A stretch of 64,000 nt of DNA from assembly GCA_910589415.1 (NCBI GenBank), contig OU342634.1, forward strand, positions 4,650,001 to 4,714,000, read 5' to 3'. The stretch is from Malachius bipustulatus (lineage: Eukaryota > Arthropoda > Insecta > Coleoptera > Melyridae). The notes below the pieces were generated by a model, which did no database searches, was not told the origin of the DNA, and saw nothing but the letters and a program-made list of their open reading frames with translations. Within the stretch, counting starts at the first letter, position 1; every line of letters starts with the position of its first letter. The translations under genes and the position numbers were made by a program. Positions 20,161-30,175 of this stretch are shown in pieces.

Positions 20161-20937
20161 GATATATTGCTGGCCAATAGTATCTAGTGTCGAGGCGTGC
20201 GCACGTCTTCGCCACGCCCAAGTGCCCGACGGTGGGCGCCTCGTGATTCTCCTCCAAGATGCGCTGGCGCAAACTGGCCGGCACACAGAGCTTCCACTGC
20301 TCATCCATCTCAGCCTCGAACGGTCGGCTCAAATCGGGGATGCGCCATTGTGGGCGATTGCCTCGGATACGAAAATCGGGGAACTTGCCCGGATTTTTCT
20401 CAACCTCCTCCAGTTTCTTCCGGTACCATGCGTCCAACTTTGAGCGGTCGGCGGTTCAGACGCGCAAATCTCTTCCTCAGTAGGCGGCGGAGAGGTTGCC
20501 AAATGGGACAAAAAAATCGGCCACCACATTCGACGACTCTTACGGTACACGACATCGAAATCGAAGGCCTGCAACCCCAAGGTCCACCTGGCGACCCGTC
20601 CGGCCAAGGTCTTAATCGAGTGAAGACAGCTCAGAGCTTGGTGGTCGGTTATATGATGGTGAATTTGTATCCCTCCAGGTAGGGACACATCTTCTTCACA
20701 CCCCACACGATCGCAAGACACTCCTTTTCGGAGACGGTGTAGTTACGTTTGGCTTTATTCAATTTCGGCTGGCGTATGTTATCACTTTCTCGCCGTCGTC
20801 GGTTTCCTGCGTGAGAGCGGCCCCAATTAATGGCCTACTGAAGTCAGGGCAAGTCAAGACGGAAGCCTCGGTCAGGCACCTCTTTAACGACGAGAACGCG
20901 GCGGTCTGGTCAGCTCTCCAGTTCCACCGGTGCGACT
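20075..20937 (-). pseudogene. RNase H and RNase H-integrase linker of element D1
   Basis: Pieces in several frames: FSSLKRCLTEASVLTCPDF (RT/RNase H connection), [17 protein letters not shown] (RNase H), then a linker with LDAWYRKK and LCVPASLRQRILEENHEAPTVGHLG leading into the integrase finger. The same sequence occurs in D3 (38640-39540), and the linker in element C. It ends abruptly at about 20937 against an opposite-strand gypsy fragment. Confidence 0.8.
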
Positions 20938-20939
20938 TT

Positions 20940-22106
20940 AATTCATATATGTATAAAGTACTGCCTTTCGGACTTACTACGGCTCTGTCAAGTTTCATTA
21001 GAGGTTTACAATTATTAGTTTTATGTAGTGAAGTTGAGACGTTTATACTATTCCATACGTAGACGATATCTTAATATTTTCTCCAAGTATAAGTAGTCAT
21101 TTCGTACATTTGGAAGTTATTTAAAAAAAACTTCTTGTTGCCGGAATGACGGTTAAGTTGAAAAAATCCCAATTTTGTAGGAAAGAAGTAGTATTTATCG
21201 GTCACGTACTGTCATGCAAAGGTGTCCGCGTTCGCGAAGCAAGAATACAGGGAATCAAATTATTCCCAACTCCTCATAATCTTAGGGAGTTGCGTGGTTT
21301 CCTAGGATTAATAAATTATGAGAGAGCGTGTATTCTGGGTTTAGCGGATATGCTAGTTACCATTACAGAATTTATTGAACACTAATGTTAAATGGAATTG
21401 GACACACGTCGAACAAAGCTATTTCGAGAAAGTAAAGGCATCCATTTCTCAGTCCATACTTTTAAGGCATCCCAACCCAAAGTTACCTTTTATTTTAAAT
21501 ACCGATGCATTGATTATTGCTCTAGGGGGGTGTTTGTCACAAATAGATCCCAAAACTTCCGGAAGGAGGATCCTAGGGTATTATAGTAGATCACTAATAA
21601 GAGGAGCAGAATTGAACTATGAGGTAAACGAAATAGAAGCTTTGGCAGTCATAGAATGTCTACGTCAATGGCAAGTTTTTATAATGGGATACTCCATTAC
21701 CATTGAAACAGATAATAAATCTTTGACTTTTCTAAAGTCTTGTAGACTATTGAATGCAAGACTGACCCGTTGGATATTGTTTTTAGGCCAATTTAATATG
21801 AAGGATATTCGTTATATTCCCGGTAATCAAAATCACGCTGACACTCTGTCTCGTAACCCACCAGACCGAGATATTGTTGAGAAACGGTTTGAACCAAAGC
21901 GACTCCCCTTGTATACGATTCAGGAAGATTCACGACTCACTAATGATCCACGAGCAGAGGAATTCTCTTCACAAGACAATGAACATATGGCGGTAAGGCG
22001 TCAAACTAAACTCGACGCTCGTAGGGTGTGTTTAAGCAGCCAACTGTCCGATATTATAATATTACTACAGCAGTCAGATGAATTATTCTATTCGGCCGTC
22101 TCGTGA
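20940..22106 (+). pseudogene. Ty3/gypsy RT-RNase H fragment (plus strand)
   Basis: Starts inside RT at VLPFGL; YVDD is at 21056-21067 in another frame; then KSQFC...VFIGHVLSCKGV, LRELRGFLGLINYER, and, from 21375, a 240-residue open stretch with RNase H features (LNTDALIIALGG, YYSRSLIRGAELNYEVNEIEALAV, IETDNKSLTFL, NHADTLSRNP). At least two frameshifts. No integrase follows. A possible polypurine tract (AAAGGGGGGTAA) with a TG start lies at 22297-22309. Confidence 0.82.
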
Positions 22107-22416
22107 TAAAGGTGATGACGATGAGTATTAAAAATAATTTAAATTAATAATTATTGCACTTATCTCTGTTCATTCAATGATTAATCGTTATAGTCAATAC
22201 AAGGTTTTGATTTTTTTTTGTTGATAAGAGTTTTGTTTTTAGTTAATATCAACACATCTCTTGTGTTTTCCTAAACCTGCAAGATGTGTTGCCATTAAAG
22301 GGGGGTAATGTAGTAAGGTAAGCTGAGGCAACTGGGCCCAGGGGGTAAGTGGGCCATGGGTCTGTAATTTTCTAATCTGCTGCCACGAACATATTCAAAC
22401 AGTTGGCTACGGTATT

Positions 22417-22713
22417 TGGGGTTTCCTTTTTACCCCAATTTTATTTTATTAATAACACTGCTAATTTTATTATATAACTTTATTAAACAAGTGTAAATTC
22501 AAGAGCTGAACTTATTCTCTCTTACAAATCTAACTAAAGTTATCAATCATCTGCCCTTTTTTTAGGAATGTGTCAGTCTTCTTCTTCTTTTCTTGCTGTC
22601 ATGTCACATGCCACAAAAATAATAATTATTCTTCTTTTCTTCCATCGCCTTCTTATTTTTACATTCAGTCACACGCAACTATGGTTACCTATTATCCTTG
22701 ATTGACCACCACA
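22417..22713 (-). repeat. 3' LTR of element E
   Basis: 297 bp. On the minus strand it is preceded by the purine tract CTAGGGAGGGAGTAA just above 22713. Confidence 0.9.
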
Positions 22714-22724
22714 TTACTCCCTCC

Positions 22725-25355
22725 CTAGTGAGCTGACGGCTGGAAGCGAACGATCTTAATTACAGGTGTGTGTACAGGAACCTGGGTGACGGTCGTCTTC
22801 GGCTTTTGCGAGCTTAGGGCGTACGAATGTTCTTCCTGAATGAAGTATTCGCTGGGGATAAACGCTGGTTTCAATCTGTCGATGCTGACTTTTTCTTGTT
22901 TACCTTTAACATCGATGACGTAGTATTTATTTTGGCGTTCCAGAACTCTGTACGGTCCTTCATATGGTGGAGTCAGCGGTGGCTTGATTGCATATGTGCG
23001 TATGAATACGTGGGATGTTTTCGACAAATCTGGATGTACAAATGATCTTACTGCTGCATGGTGGCTGGCTGGCATAGGTTTCAGCTTGTTCATTGCATTT
23101 CTAAATTTTTCTATAAATACCAACTCAGAAGTTGCTTGTTTATTGTCCACAAATAATTCGCCTGGTAGTCTCAATTGTGTTCCATAAACCAATTCGGTAG
23201 TGGAACATTGGAGATCTTCCTTTATGGTGCTTCTGAGAACTAGGAGGGTTAAAGGTAGCGCTTCTATCCAGTTGGCGGGGCTTGCTGCTCTGAGGGCTGC
23301 TTTTAATGTACGGTGGAATCGTTCGATCATTCCATTAGCCTGTGGATGATAGGCTGTAGTCCTAATATGGTTAATTCCAAGCAATTTTGACAATTGATCA
23401 AATAATTGTGCCTCGAATTGTCTTCCTCGATCTGTTGTCAACTTCATAGGTACACCAAACCTTGCCACCCAATTGGTAATGAAAACCTCAGCGACTGTTT
23501 CAGCAGATATGTCTTTCATCGGTATTGCTTCTGGCCATCTAGTGAAGCGATCTATAATTGTTAATAGATATTTATACTCGCCTATTTGCGGAAGTGGTCC
23601 GACAATATCCATATGGATGTGTGCGAATCTTTGATCGGGTGTATTTATTTTCTCTAAGGGTGAAATTGAGTGTCTTGTAATTTTTGATTTTTGACATGTG
23701 ATGCACTCTTTAGTCCACTTTGCTATGTCCTTTGTCATATTCATCCAAACGAACCTTTGTTGTATTAATTTCTGAGTTGCGGATTTTCCAGGATGAGTGA
23801 GTTGGTGGAATTTTTCAAATACTGCTCTTCGAAAATTATGCGGTATATACGGTCTTATACAGTTGTTCGTAACATCACAGTATAATTTACAATTTGTTTC
23901 TGGGAATGTCATATGTTGTAAATTGAGGTTTGAATTGGTTCTGTGCTCAACTATGCTTCGTAGCTCTTCGTCATTGTTTTGGTCGTTGGCAATTTTGTTG
24001 TAGTCAATTATGCGAGTTGAAATGGAATCGACACCGGGTCTTGATAAACAATCAGCGATTATGTTTGCTTGACCTTTAATGTGTTTGATATCGGTGGTGA
24101 ATTGACTGATATACCCAAGTTGCCTGGTTTGTCGTGGAGACTGTTTCTCTGGTTTTTGTTGGAATGCGTATATCAACGGTTTGTGGTCAGTATATAATGC
24201 AAATTGCCGACCTTCAAGAAAATGGCAGTTTTTGTGAATACCGTAAAATATAGCCAATAACTCTCTATCATAAGTGCTGTAACGTCTTTCTGTTGGTGAG
24301 AGCTTCCTTGAAAAAAATGAGATTGGTTGTGCGCTACCATCTTCTGTAATTTGATGTAATACGCCTCCAATTGCGACATCAGATGCATCAACTGCCAATG
24401 TTAATTTGGGATCATGGGTTGGATAGTGCAACTCGGTAGCTTGAGCAAGGAGTTCCTTCACTTTTGAAAAACTGGATTCTAGACGTTCCGACCATGTAAT
24501 TGGTTTGTTTCGCTTTCCTGCTCCCGATAAGGTATCTGTCAGTGGAATCAATTCCTGTGCAGCTTTTGGGATCCACTTGCGGTAAAAGTTGATCATTCCT
24601 AAAAATCTACTCAGTTGGTTCGTAGATTCTGGACGAGGAAAACTTCGTATTGCTTCAACTTTTTGTGGAAGTGGTTTAATTCCGTTCCTAGACACAGTTG
24701 TTCCCAAGAAATCTACTTCTGTGACACCAAACTTACACTTACTAGGGTTAATGGTGATTCTGTTCTCGCTACACTTTTCAAAAACTATTTTTACATGTTT
24801 CAAATGAGTGTCATAGTCTGGTGAAGCTATCAACAAGTCATCAATATATATATAGACAAATGGACAGTCTTTAAAAACTTGATCCAGGTAGCGTTGCATT
24901 GTCTGGGCTGCGTTTCTCAATCCAAATGGCATCGTGACGTACTGAAATAACCCAAACGGCGTTGTTATTGCTGTTTTCTGTTTATCCTCGGGATTTACTG
25001 GAATTTGATGATATGCTTTCGCCAGGTCTATAGTAGAAAATATGTTCTTGCCAGCTAGGTTCACACCGAAATCCTGTATATCGATAACAAAAGTCCATTT
25101 TAAGGATCTGCGCAGTCCGATGTCTAGCTCTAACTGCCTGGTACCAAATGTTCTAATTTTCGAGCCATTTGCTGAGAAAAAATACAGGTCAGAGTTGAAC
25201 TTTCCTTTGAACTGAGCTTGTGGCAATATGCTAATTTCTGCGCCTGTGTCCACAAGGAATTGCACTCTGCTGTTTTTATCGTACATAAAAAGTCGGCGTG
25301 CTGTGTTCGGCCCCTCAACTCCTGCCGCCTGGAGTGAGTGGCTAGTTAGTTTCCC
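22725..25355 (-). CDS. pol: Pol of element E (PR, truncated RT, RNase H, integrase)
   Basis: Open from the slippery site at 25349-25355. Protease with [12 protein letters not shown] (about 10-21 from the Met at 25286), RT with [10 protein letters not shown] and [11 protein letters not shown] (about 140-150), RNase H with [11 protein letters not shown] (about 300), integrase HHCC finger (about 495-535), and DDE residues in MDIVGPL, TDRGRQF and GMIERFHR (about 560, 618, 657). The stretch [17 protein letters not shown] runs from protease straight into RT motif 2, so the end of protease and the first RT motif are missing without loss of frame. Reverse transcriptase is therefore probably inactive although the ORF is open. 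Confidence 0.9.
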   Translation of the reverse strand, partial: GKLTSHSLQAAGVEGPNTARRLFMYDKNSRVQFLVDTGAEISILPQAQFKGKFNSDLYFFSANGSKIRTFGTRQLELDIGLRRSLKWTFVIDIQDFGVNLAGKNIFSTIDLAKAYHQIPVNPEDKQKTAITTPFGLFQYVTMPFGLRNAAQTMQRYLDQVFKDCPFVYIYIDDLLIASPDYDTHLKHVKIVFEKCSENRITINPSKCKFGVTEVDFLGTTVSRNGIKPLPQKVEAIRSFPRPESTNQLSRFLGMINFYRKWIPKAAQELIPLTDTLSGAGKRNKPITWSERLESSFSKVKELLAQATELHYPTHDPKLTLAVDASDVAIGGVLHQITEDGSAQPISFFSRKLSPTERRYSTYDRELLAIFYGIHKNCHFLEGRQFALYTDHKPLIYAFQQKPEKQSPRQTRQLGYISQFTTDIKHIKGQANIIADCLSRPGVDSISTRIIDYNKIANDQNNDEELRSIVEHRTNSNLNLQHMTFPETNCKLYCDVTNNCIRPYIPHNFRRAVFEKFHQLTHPGKSATQKLIQQRFVWMNMTKDIAKWTKECITCQKSKITRHSISPLEKINTPDQRFAHIHMDIVGPLPQIGEYKYLLTIIDRFTRWPEAIPMKDISAETVAEVFITNWVARFGVPMKLTTDRGRQFEAQLFDQLSKLLGINHIRTTAYHPQANGMIERFHRTLKAALRAASPANWIEALPLTLLVLRSTIKEDLQCSTTELVYGTQLRLPGELFVDNKQATSELVFIEKFRNAMNKLKPMPASHHAAVRSFVHPDLSKTSHVFIRTYAIKPPLTPPYEGPYRVLERQNKYYVIDVKGKQEKVSIDRLKPAFIPSEYFIQEEHSYALSSQKPKTTVTQVPVHTPVIKIVRFQPSAH

Positions 25356-26164
25356 GGATTATTGTTATTGAAATTACATGGTTCCCTGCATTTGGTAGAT
25401 TGAGTGCCAAAACGGTTATGGTACCAGCAATTTCCATTATTTCTGTTTCTGGATGTTGACCTGCTTCTGTATCCTCTTCTTTGCGATGTTGACCTGGGTC
25501 GTGTTCTCAATTCGTTGATAGCGGTAGTCAGTTGGGATATTTGGGTCTCGAGCCTATTCATGCGGTCTGCTGTTTGGTTAGAAATCATATCCGGTATGTT
25601 TACTGCCGCAACTTCTGGCGAAGTGAATTCCATTATCTTGTCAGCCATGCTGGCTAGATTATCCAGCCTGTCTCCGCTAGAAATAAGCACGGATCTGACG
25701 CTGTTGGGTAGTCTTTGTATGAACATTGTTCGCAGGAATTCGTCCTTGACGTTTGAGCCGGCTAATGATCGCATTTCCCGCAATAACTGAGAGGGTTTCT
25801 TACTCCCCAGTTCAAGTTCGGTTAGCAACTTATTCACTTTCCTGCCTTGTGATTCTTCAAATTCAGTTACCAACCTTTCCATCAAATCGGTGTAAGGAGT
25901 TGTTGACCGTGGTTTCAGAAGGTGATCGGACACAAGCTCTGCAACATCCGGGTCCAAAACTGCCAGGACATGATTGTACTTGGTTTTTTCTGCAGTGATG
26001 TTCGTCGCTTCAAATTGGGCTTCGACTTGCAATTGCCATATTTTGACATTTTTACGCCAAATCGGCGGTAGTTTGAGTGCGACTCCCGCTACTTGTGGCG
26101 TGGTTACACTGGCGGAATTTCCGGAAGGTGCGTTGGTTTCCTCGGAGTCGGGGTTATCGTGCAT
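25346..26164 (-). CDS. gag: Gag of element E
   Basis: 272 residues. Capsid region with [20 protein letters not shown] (about 33-52) and [10 protein letters not shown]. The C-terminus carries CWYHNRFG...KCREPC, the CHCC arrangement of CsRn1-group Gag rather than a classical knuckle. The last two codons before the stop are GGA AAC, part of the slippery heptamer. A second copy of this gag, broken, is at 40045-41838. Confidence 0.9.
   Translation of the reverse strand: MHDNPDSEETNAPSGNSASVTTPQVAGVALKLPPIWRKNVKIWQLQVEAQFEATNITAEKTKYNHVLAVLDPDVAELVSDHLLKPRSTTPYTDLMERLVTEFEESQGRKVNKLLTELELGSKKPSQLLREMRSLAGSNVKDEFLRTMFIQRLPNSVRSVLISSGDRLDNLASMADKIMEFTSPEVAAVNIPDMISNQTADRMNRLETQISQLTTAINELRTRPRSTSQRRGYRSRSTSRNRNNGNCWYHNRFGTQSTKCREPCNFNNNNPGN
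25349..25355 (-). promoter_or_regulatory. -1 frameshift slippery site GGGAAAC (element E)
   Basis: On the minus strand it reads G_GGA_AAC in gag phase, immediately before the gag TAA. The -1 frame is open from here through Pol. Confidence 0.75.
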
Positions 26165-26265
26165 GTTGGTTAAATTGACTCGTTCGGTTCGGGCTTCTTG
26201 ATGTTTTCACAAATTTTCTTTGTCTTGCCTTGCACGTTTTCTTCAACTTTCAATTTTTTTGTCGA

Positions 26266-26283
26266 ATCACGTCGGGGTCACCA
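26266..26283 (-). promoter_or_regulatory. tRNA-Trp primer-binding site of element E
   Basis: The minus strand reads TGGTGACCCCGACGTGAT, three bases inside the 5' LTR. This complements the 3' end of insect tRNA-Trp as I know it, the primer used by the CsRn1/Kabuki group. Confidence 0.8.
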
Positions 26284-26286
26284 GTT

Positions 26287-26583
26287 TGGGGTTTCCTTTT
26301 TACCCCAATTTTATTTTATTAATAACACTGCTAATTTTATTATATAACTTTATTAAACAAGTGTAATTTCAAGAGCTGAACTTATTCTCTCTTACAAATC
26401 TAACTAAAGTTATTAATCATCTGCCCTTTTTTTAGGAATGTGTCAGTCTTCTTCTTCTTTTCTTGCTGTCATGTCACATGCCACAATAATAATAATTCTT
26501 CTTCTTTTCTTCCATCGCCTTCTTATTTTTACATTCAGTCACACGCAACTATGGTTACCTATTATCCTTGATTGACCACCACA
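26287..26583 (-). repeat. 5' LTR of element E
   Basis: 297 bp, same family as 22417-22713. It differs from the other LTR mainly in the AT-rich microsatellite-like part near 26485. Confidence 0.9.
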
Positions 26584-27024
26584 GGTATTATATCAGCCTG
26601 TTAACTTGCCAGAACAATGAATATCAACATTGCAACACCTCTAAGTAGAGTAAATTGAAACAAAATCTGAAAACTTTGACATGGTACCAAATATAGACAC
26701 AGGCCAAAAACGGCCCAGATACCTCAGATTGAATTCAATTATCTTGCCTACAAAATAGACAAAGCAGGTCCAGTTGCCCTACTCTACTGAGGTAACTCGA
26801 CCCAGGAGCGCAAAAAAAATAAAAAAATTATTTTAATTATTTTACTTATTACCATATTGCATTATAAATTTAAGGTACGCGTATCTCTTACAGGTAGACT
26901 TGTTTAAGATCCCTACACATTCAGAAGTTCATTTTAACAAGTCTCGTTCGAATTAAATAAGTTCAAATTCATCAACCACATCAGCTGTTGTAAAATCATG
27001 ACCCAGTTACCCCAGCTTACCTTA

Positions 27025-27514
27025 TGTCGAAATATTAATTTTATAATAATGGTTCATTTATCAATTATTACCGAAACAATGGAGACAATTAGATCACCAT
27101 CGGTAATAGTTGAAACGATTTTTAAGAGAGGAAAAACGTCAAATTAATGAGAATATGTCATTCTACCCACAACGATAGGGTTGTTAGGGGTAGAGAAAGA
27201 TCTTTTTGGTTTTCTTTTGAGAACTACTACTAGTATACTGAGGTGGACCCTAATCGAAGATATATATACCACTCTTAGTCTCAAGTAATTATTATTATCA
27301 AGAAATTCGTCAGAATTAAACATCATCGTCACCGCCACAGTATCAACTCAGTGGGGTGGATAAGGATATTGAAGGTTTTTTGTATTGTGTGGTCTCTAAT
27401 CAAAATCAGAGTCACTAATAAGTATTTATGTTTTCTTTCAGGGAAGCAGAGTTGGCCAACCTATTGTCTCTGCTGTTGTATTAGCATAATTGTTTATCAT
27501 TTTATCATTATCAT
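27025..27514. other. Unassigned AT-rich sequence before a LINE
   Basis: No gene recognised. It contains a TATA-like run (GATATATATACCAC, about 27260) and AT-rich simple sequence. It could be the rest of the LTR whose start is suspected at 22309, but there is no second boundary to prove it. Confidence 0.3.
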
Positions 27515-29591
27515 TAGATCTGCTAAATGGGAAGAACTCAGAGAGTATTATCGAGATTTTCCATGGAGGAGTGTTTGTTTCGGCTCTAATGATCCATCTG
27601 TTTGTGTTAGGGAAGTTGCTCAAGTCATCCTAACAGGCAAGGAAGCTGTCGCCTCCAAACAACTGGCTTTTCGCCAATGGCGAGAGATCCCCGACGGCAT
27701 AAACCACCACAATTACATCCTTGCTCGAAACAGATGCAAAGAAATAATAGATCAAACCAAGGAAACTCACAACCAAAGAATTAGGAACAAACTTCTCTCC
27801 TGCCCTAACGGTTCGAAATCTTTTTGGTCTGTAACTAAGGCAGTCAGCCAGAACTTCACCAGATCCACGATTCCACCACTTACACGGACAGATGGGACTA
27901 TCGCATCCACGACTACTGAGAAGGCGAACTTGTTGGCGGGAGTCTTTTCTTCATACTCTTCCGTCGACTTTCATGGAAGAACTCCGCCAATAATCCCTTC
28001 CGTGGAGCCCAAAATGTCAGACATTGTTTTCCGACAGCGTGTCTTAAAAAGCATTATGTTAGCCTTAGACCCAAACAAAGCTTCTGGGCCCGATGACGTA
28101 CCTGTTATCGTACTAAAAAAATGCACCACTGAGCTGTCATCTGTTTTCTGCCGACTTTTCAACTTGTCGTATAAAAAGGGAATATTTCATTCTTGCTGGA
28201 AATGTGCACGGATCCAACCTATTCCCAAGAAAGGCAAAAAGACTATACCAAGTGACTGTCGACCAGTGGCAATGCTTTCAGTAAAATCCAAGATTATGGA
28301 GAAAGCTATTAACAAACATCTTTTAAAATATTGGAAGGAGCTAATATAATCAGCGACCGCCAATACGGATTCCGCAAACAGAGGTTAACTGGTGACCTCC
28401 TCACTTACGTCACCGAGCTGCGGAACAGCGCATTCGAGCACCATGGGGAGTCTCGAGGGGTTGCGCTTGATATTTCTAGAGCTTTCGACCGTGTTTGGCA
28501 TGATGGACTGTTGGCAAAACTGCAGGCCTATGGCATGCCCGAGAAATTCTGCTTGTGGCTTGCTAATTATCTCGGAGATCGTTCATTGCAGGTGGCAGTC
28601 GATGGAGTTCTTTCTGAGACCTTTTCCATCAATGCCGGTGTGCCTCAGGGATCCATTTTATATCCGACTCTCTTTCTAATATTTATAAACGACTTGCTTG
28701 AAGCAACAAAAAATCCAATATACAGTTTTGCCGACGACAGTACCCTCATATCTTCTTATACGTTAGATGCGCGAACATCTGCCATCGACGCAGAGACTCG
28801 CAGGGAGCAAGAAGTTGCCATACTTAACAATGACTTGCAAGACATTCTAACTTGGGGCGATAGAAACCAAGTCCAATTTAATGCTGGAAAAACCCAAGCA
28901 GCCATCTTCTCCAAAAAGACCAACGTTTTGGAGCCAGATATGATGATGGCGGGACACACTCTTACCCCAGCGTCATCTCTTCGTTTACTTGGAGTGAGCC
29001 TTGGAGCGAACATGTCTTGGCATGATCATGTTGCAGGTCTGGCGAAGAGTGCTTCTCAAAAACTTGGAACACTCTTCAGTACGAAGAAATTTTATACACC
29101 ACAACAGCTTCTCTTATACAAGGCTCAAATCCGACCATCCCTGGAGTACTGCTCACATATTTGGAGCTCAGCTCCTAAACATACGCTGAGACTACTCGAC
29201 CCAGATTTGACAAAAAATTTAGACACTCTCGAACATCGAAGAAGAGTAGCTGACCTGAGTCTGTTTTACAGATATTTTAATGGAAAGTGTTCAAAAGACG
29301 TGGCCCGCTTGATCCCACCAAGATCAAGACGGGACAGAAATACACGCCGAGCCGCAGACGCTCATCCGTATCAGGTTCAGCTCGTTACACCTCGTACCAC
29401 CCTATTTCAGACTTCTTTTATGTATAGAACCGCATCACTTTGGAATACCATTCCAAAGGGCGTGTTTCCCGAAATATACAACCTACAGAGATTCAAGGCC
29501 AACGTGAATCGATATCTCCGCTCATGCACCGCTCCCAGAGCGTCATAGGGATTTCCCTGCAGTGCATGTGCATTTTCAAAAAAAAAAAAAA
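27515..29591 (+). pseudogene. 5'-truncated LINE (non-LTR retrotransposon) RT
   Basis: Begins in the endonuclease-RT linker (WEELREYYRDFPW), so the endonuclease is missing. RT motifs: NKASGPDDVP, IPKKGK...CRPVAMLSV (27351 frame), then a one-base frame change near 28330, then YGFRKQRLTGDLL, ALDISRAFDRVWH, GVPQGSIL, FADDSTL. The C-terminal region LLYKAQIRPSLEYCSHIW...RRRVADLSLFYRY matches the jockey/X-like insect RT group; about 11 residues seem lost in frame near 29200. The stop is at 29546-29548, followed by an A-run at 29578-29591 marking the LINE 3' end. Clade assignment is tentative. Confidence 0.85.
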
Positions 29592-30175
29592 TCATTACAT
29601 AAGTTAGCAAGAGTGTTCTTTTTCTACTTACCAAACAGCACTATTACTGGGGTAGTAGATATCAATATTTTTCTTTTTAAATAGAAAAGGTTTATTTTCA
29701 AATCATATAAGTAGACACGCATTACTTTAGTTTGCAAAATTCTTAAATGGGCATCCACACGCTGGCCCAACTATTTGGCGAAACATTCACCGAATCATTC
29801 ACCGAATCATTCACCGAATCATTCGTGTACAAACTTGCCGTCCACACGTTGACGATTGCAGTTGGCTTGAGGCTTGGTCGAACTACAGGCGAACGACCAT
29901 AGGGAATTCATAATCACAGATAACGACAGTGGCGGCGTTATGTGTCTTGAATTTCCACGGGAATTGAAAATGTAAAATTGTTTTGCCATATTTATGCAAG
30001 CTCAGCTCTGATAATTTTTCTTTTTCTAATTAATAATTATTGTTCTTTATATCTCACTAGTGCGGTAATAGACTTAGCGTACTAGTGCGGTAATATGGAT
30101 TCTTATCCAAAGTAACTTAGATGGGTGGGATGATAAGCTCTTTATTTAATGATTGTAGATAAATATACAGGGTGG
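29592..30175. other. Intergenic; short tandem repeat and CCACACGTTGG repeat
   Basis: No gene seen. A 12-bp unit CATTCACCGAAT is repeated about 3.4 times from 29784. Around it the motif TCCACACGTTGG or a variant occurs twice (about 29755 and 29846); the same motif recurs in both orientations at 35460-35690, suggesting a degenerate MITE family. Confidence 0.5.

Larger units (their letters stand above)
22417..26583 (-). mobile_element. Complete CsRn1-type Ty3/gypsy retrotransposon E
   Basis: 297-bp LTRs (22417-22713 and 26287-26583, TGTGGTGG...CCCCA on the minus strand) with four or five differences, and target duplication GGTATT (22411-22416 and 26584-26589). The primer site matches tRNA-Trp and Gag has a CHCC-type motif, both known features of the CsRn1 group. 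At 4.17 kb it is compact; the pol gene appears to have an in-frame deletion. Confidence 0.92.
22316..27022. mobile_element. TA MITE split by element E
   Basis: Terminal inverted repeats AGGTAAGCTGAGGCAACTGGG (left, 22316) and its near reverse complement ending CAGCTTACCT (right, 27022) are flanked by TA on both sides. Without element E (22417-26583 plus one target copy) it is about 535 bp and has no ORF. The family is unknown; TA target sites fit Tc1/mariner-type mobilisation. Confidence 0.65.
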
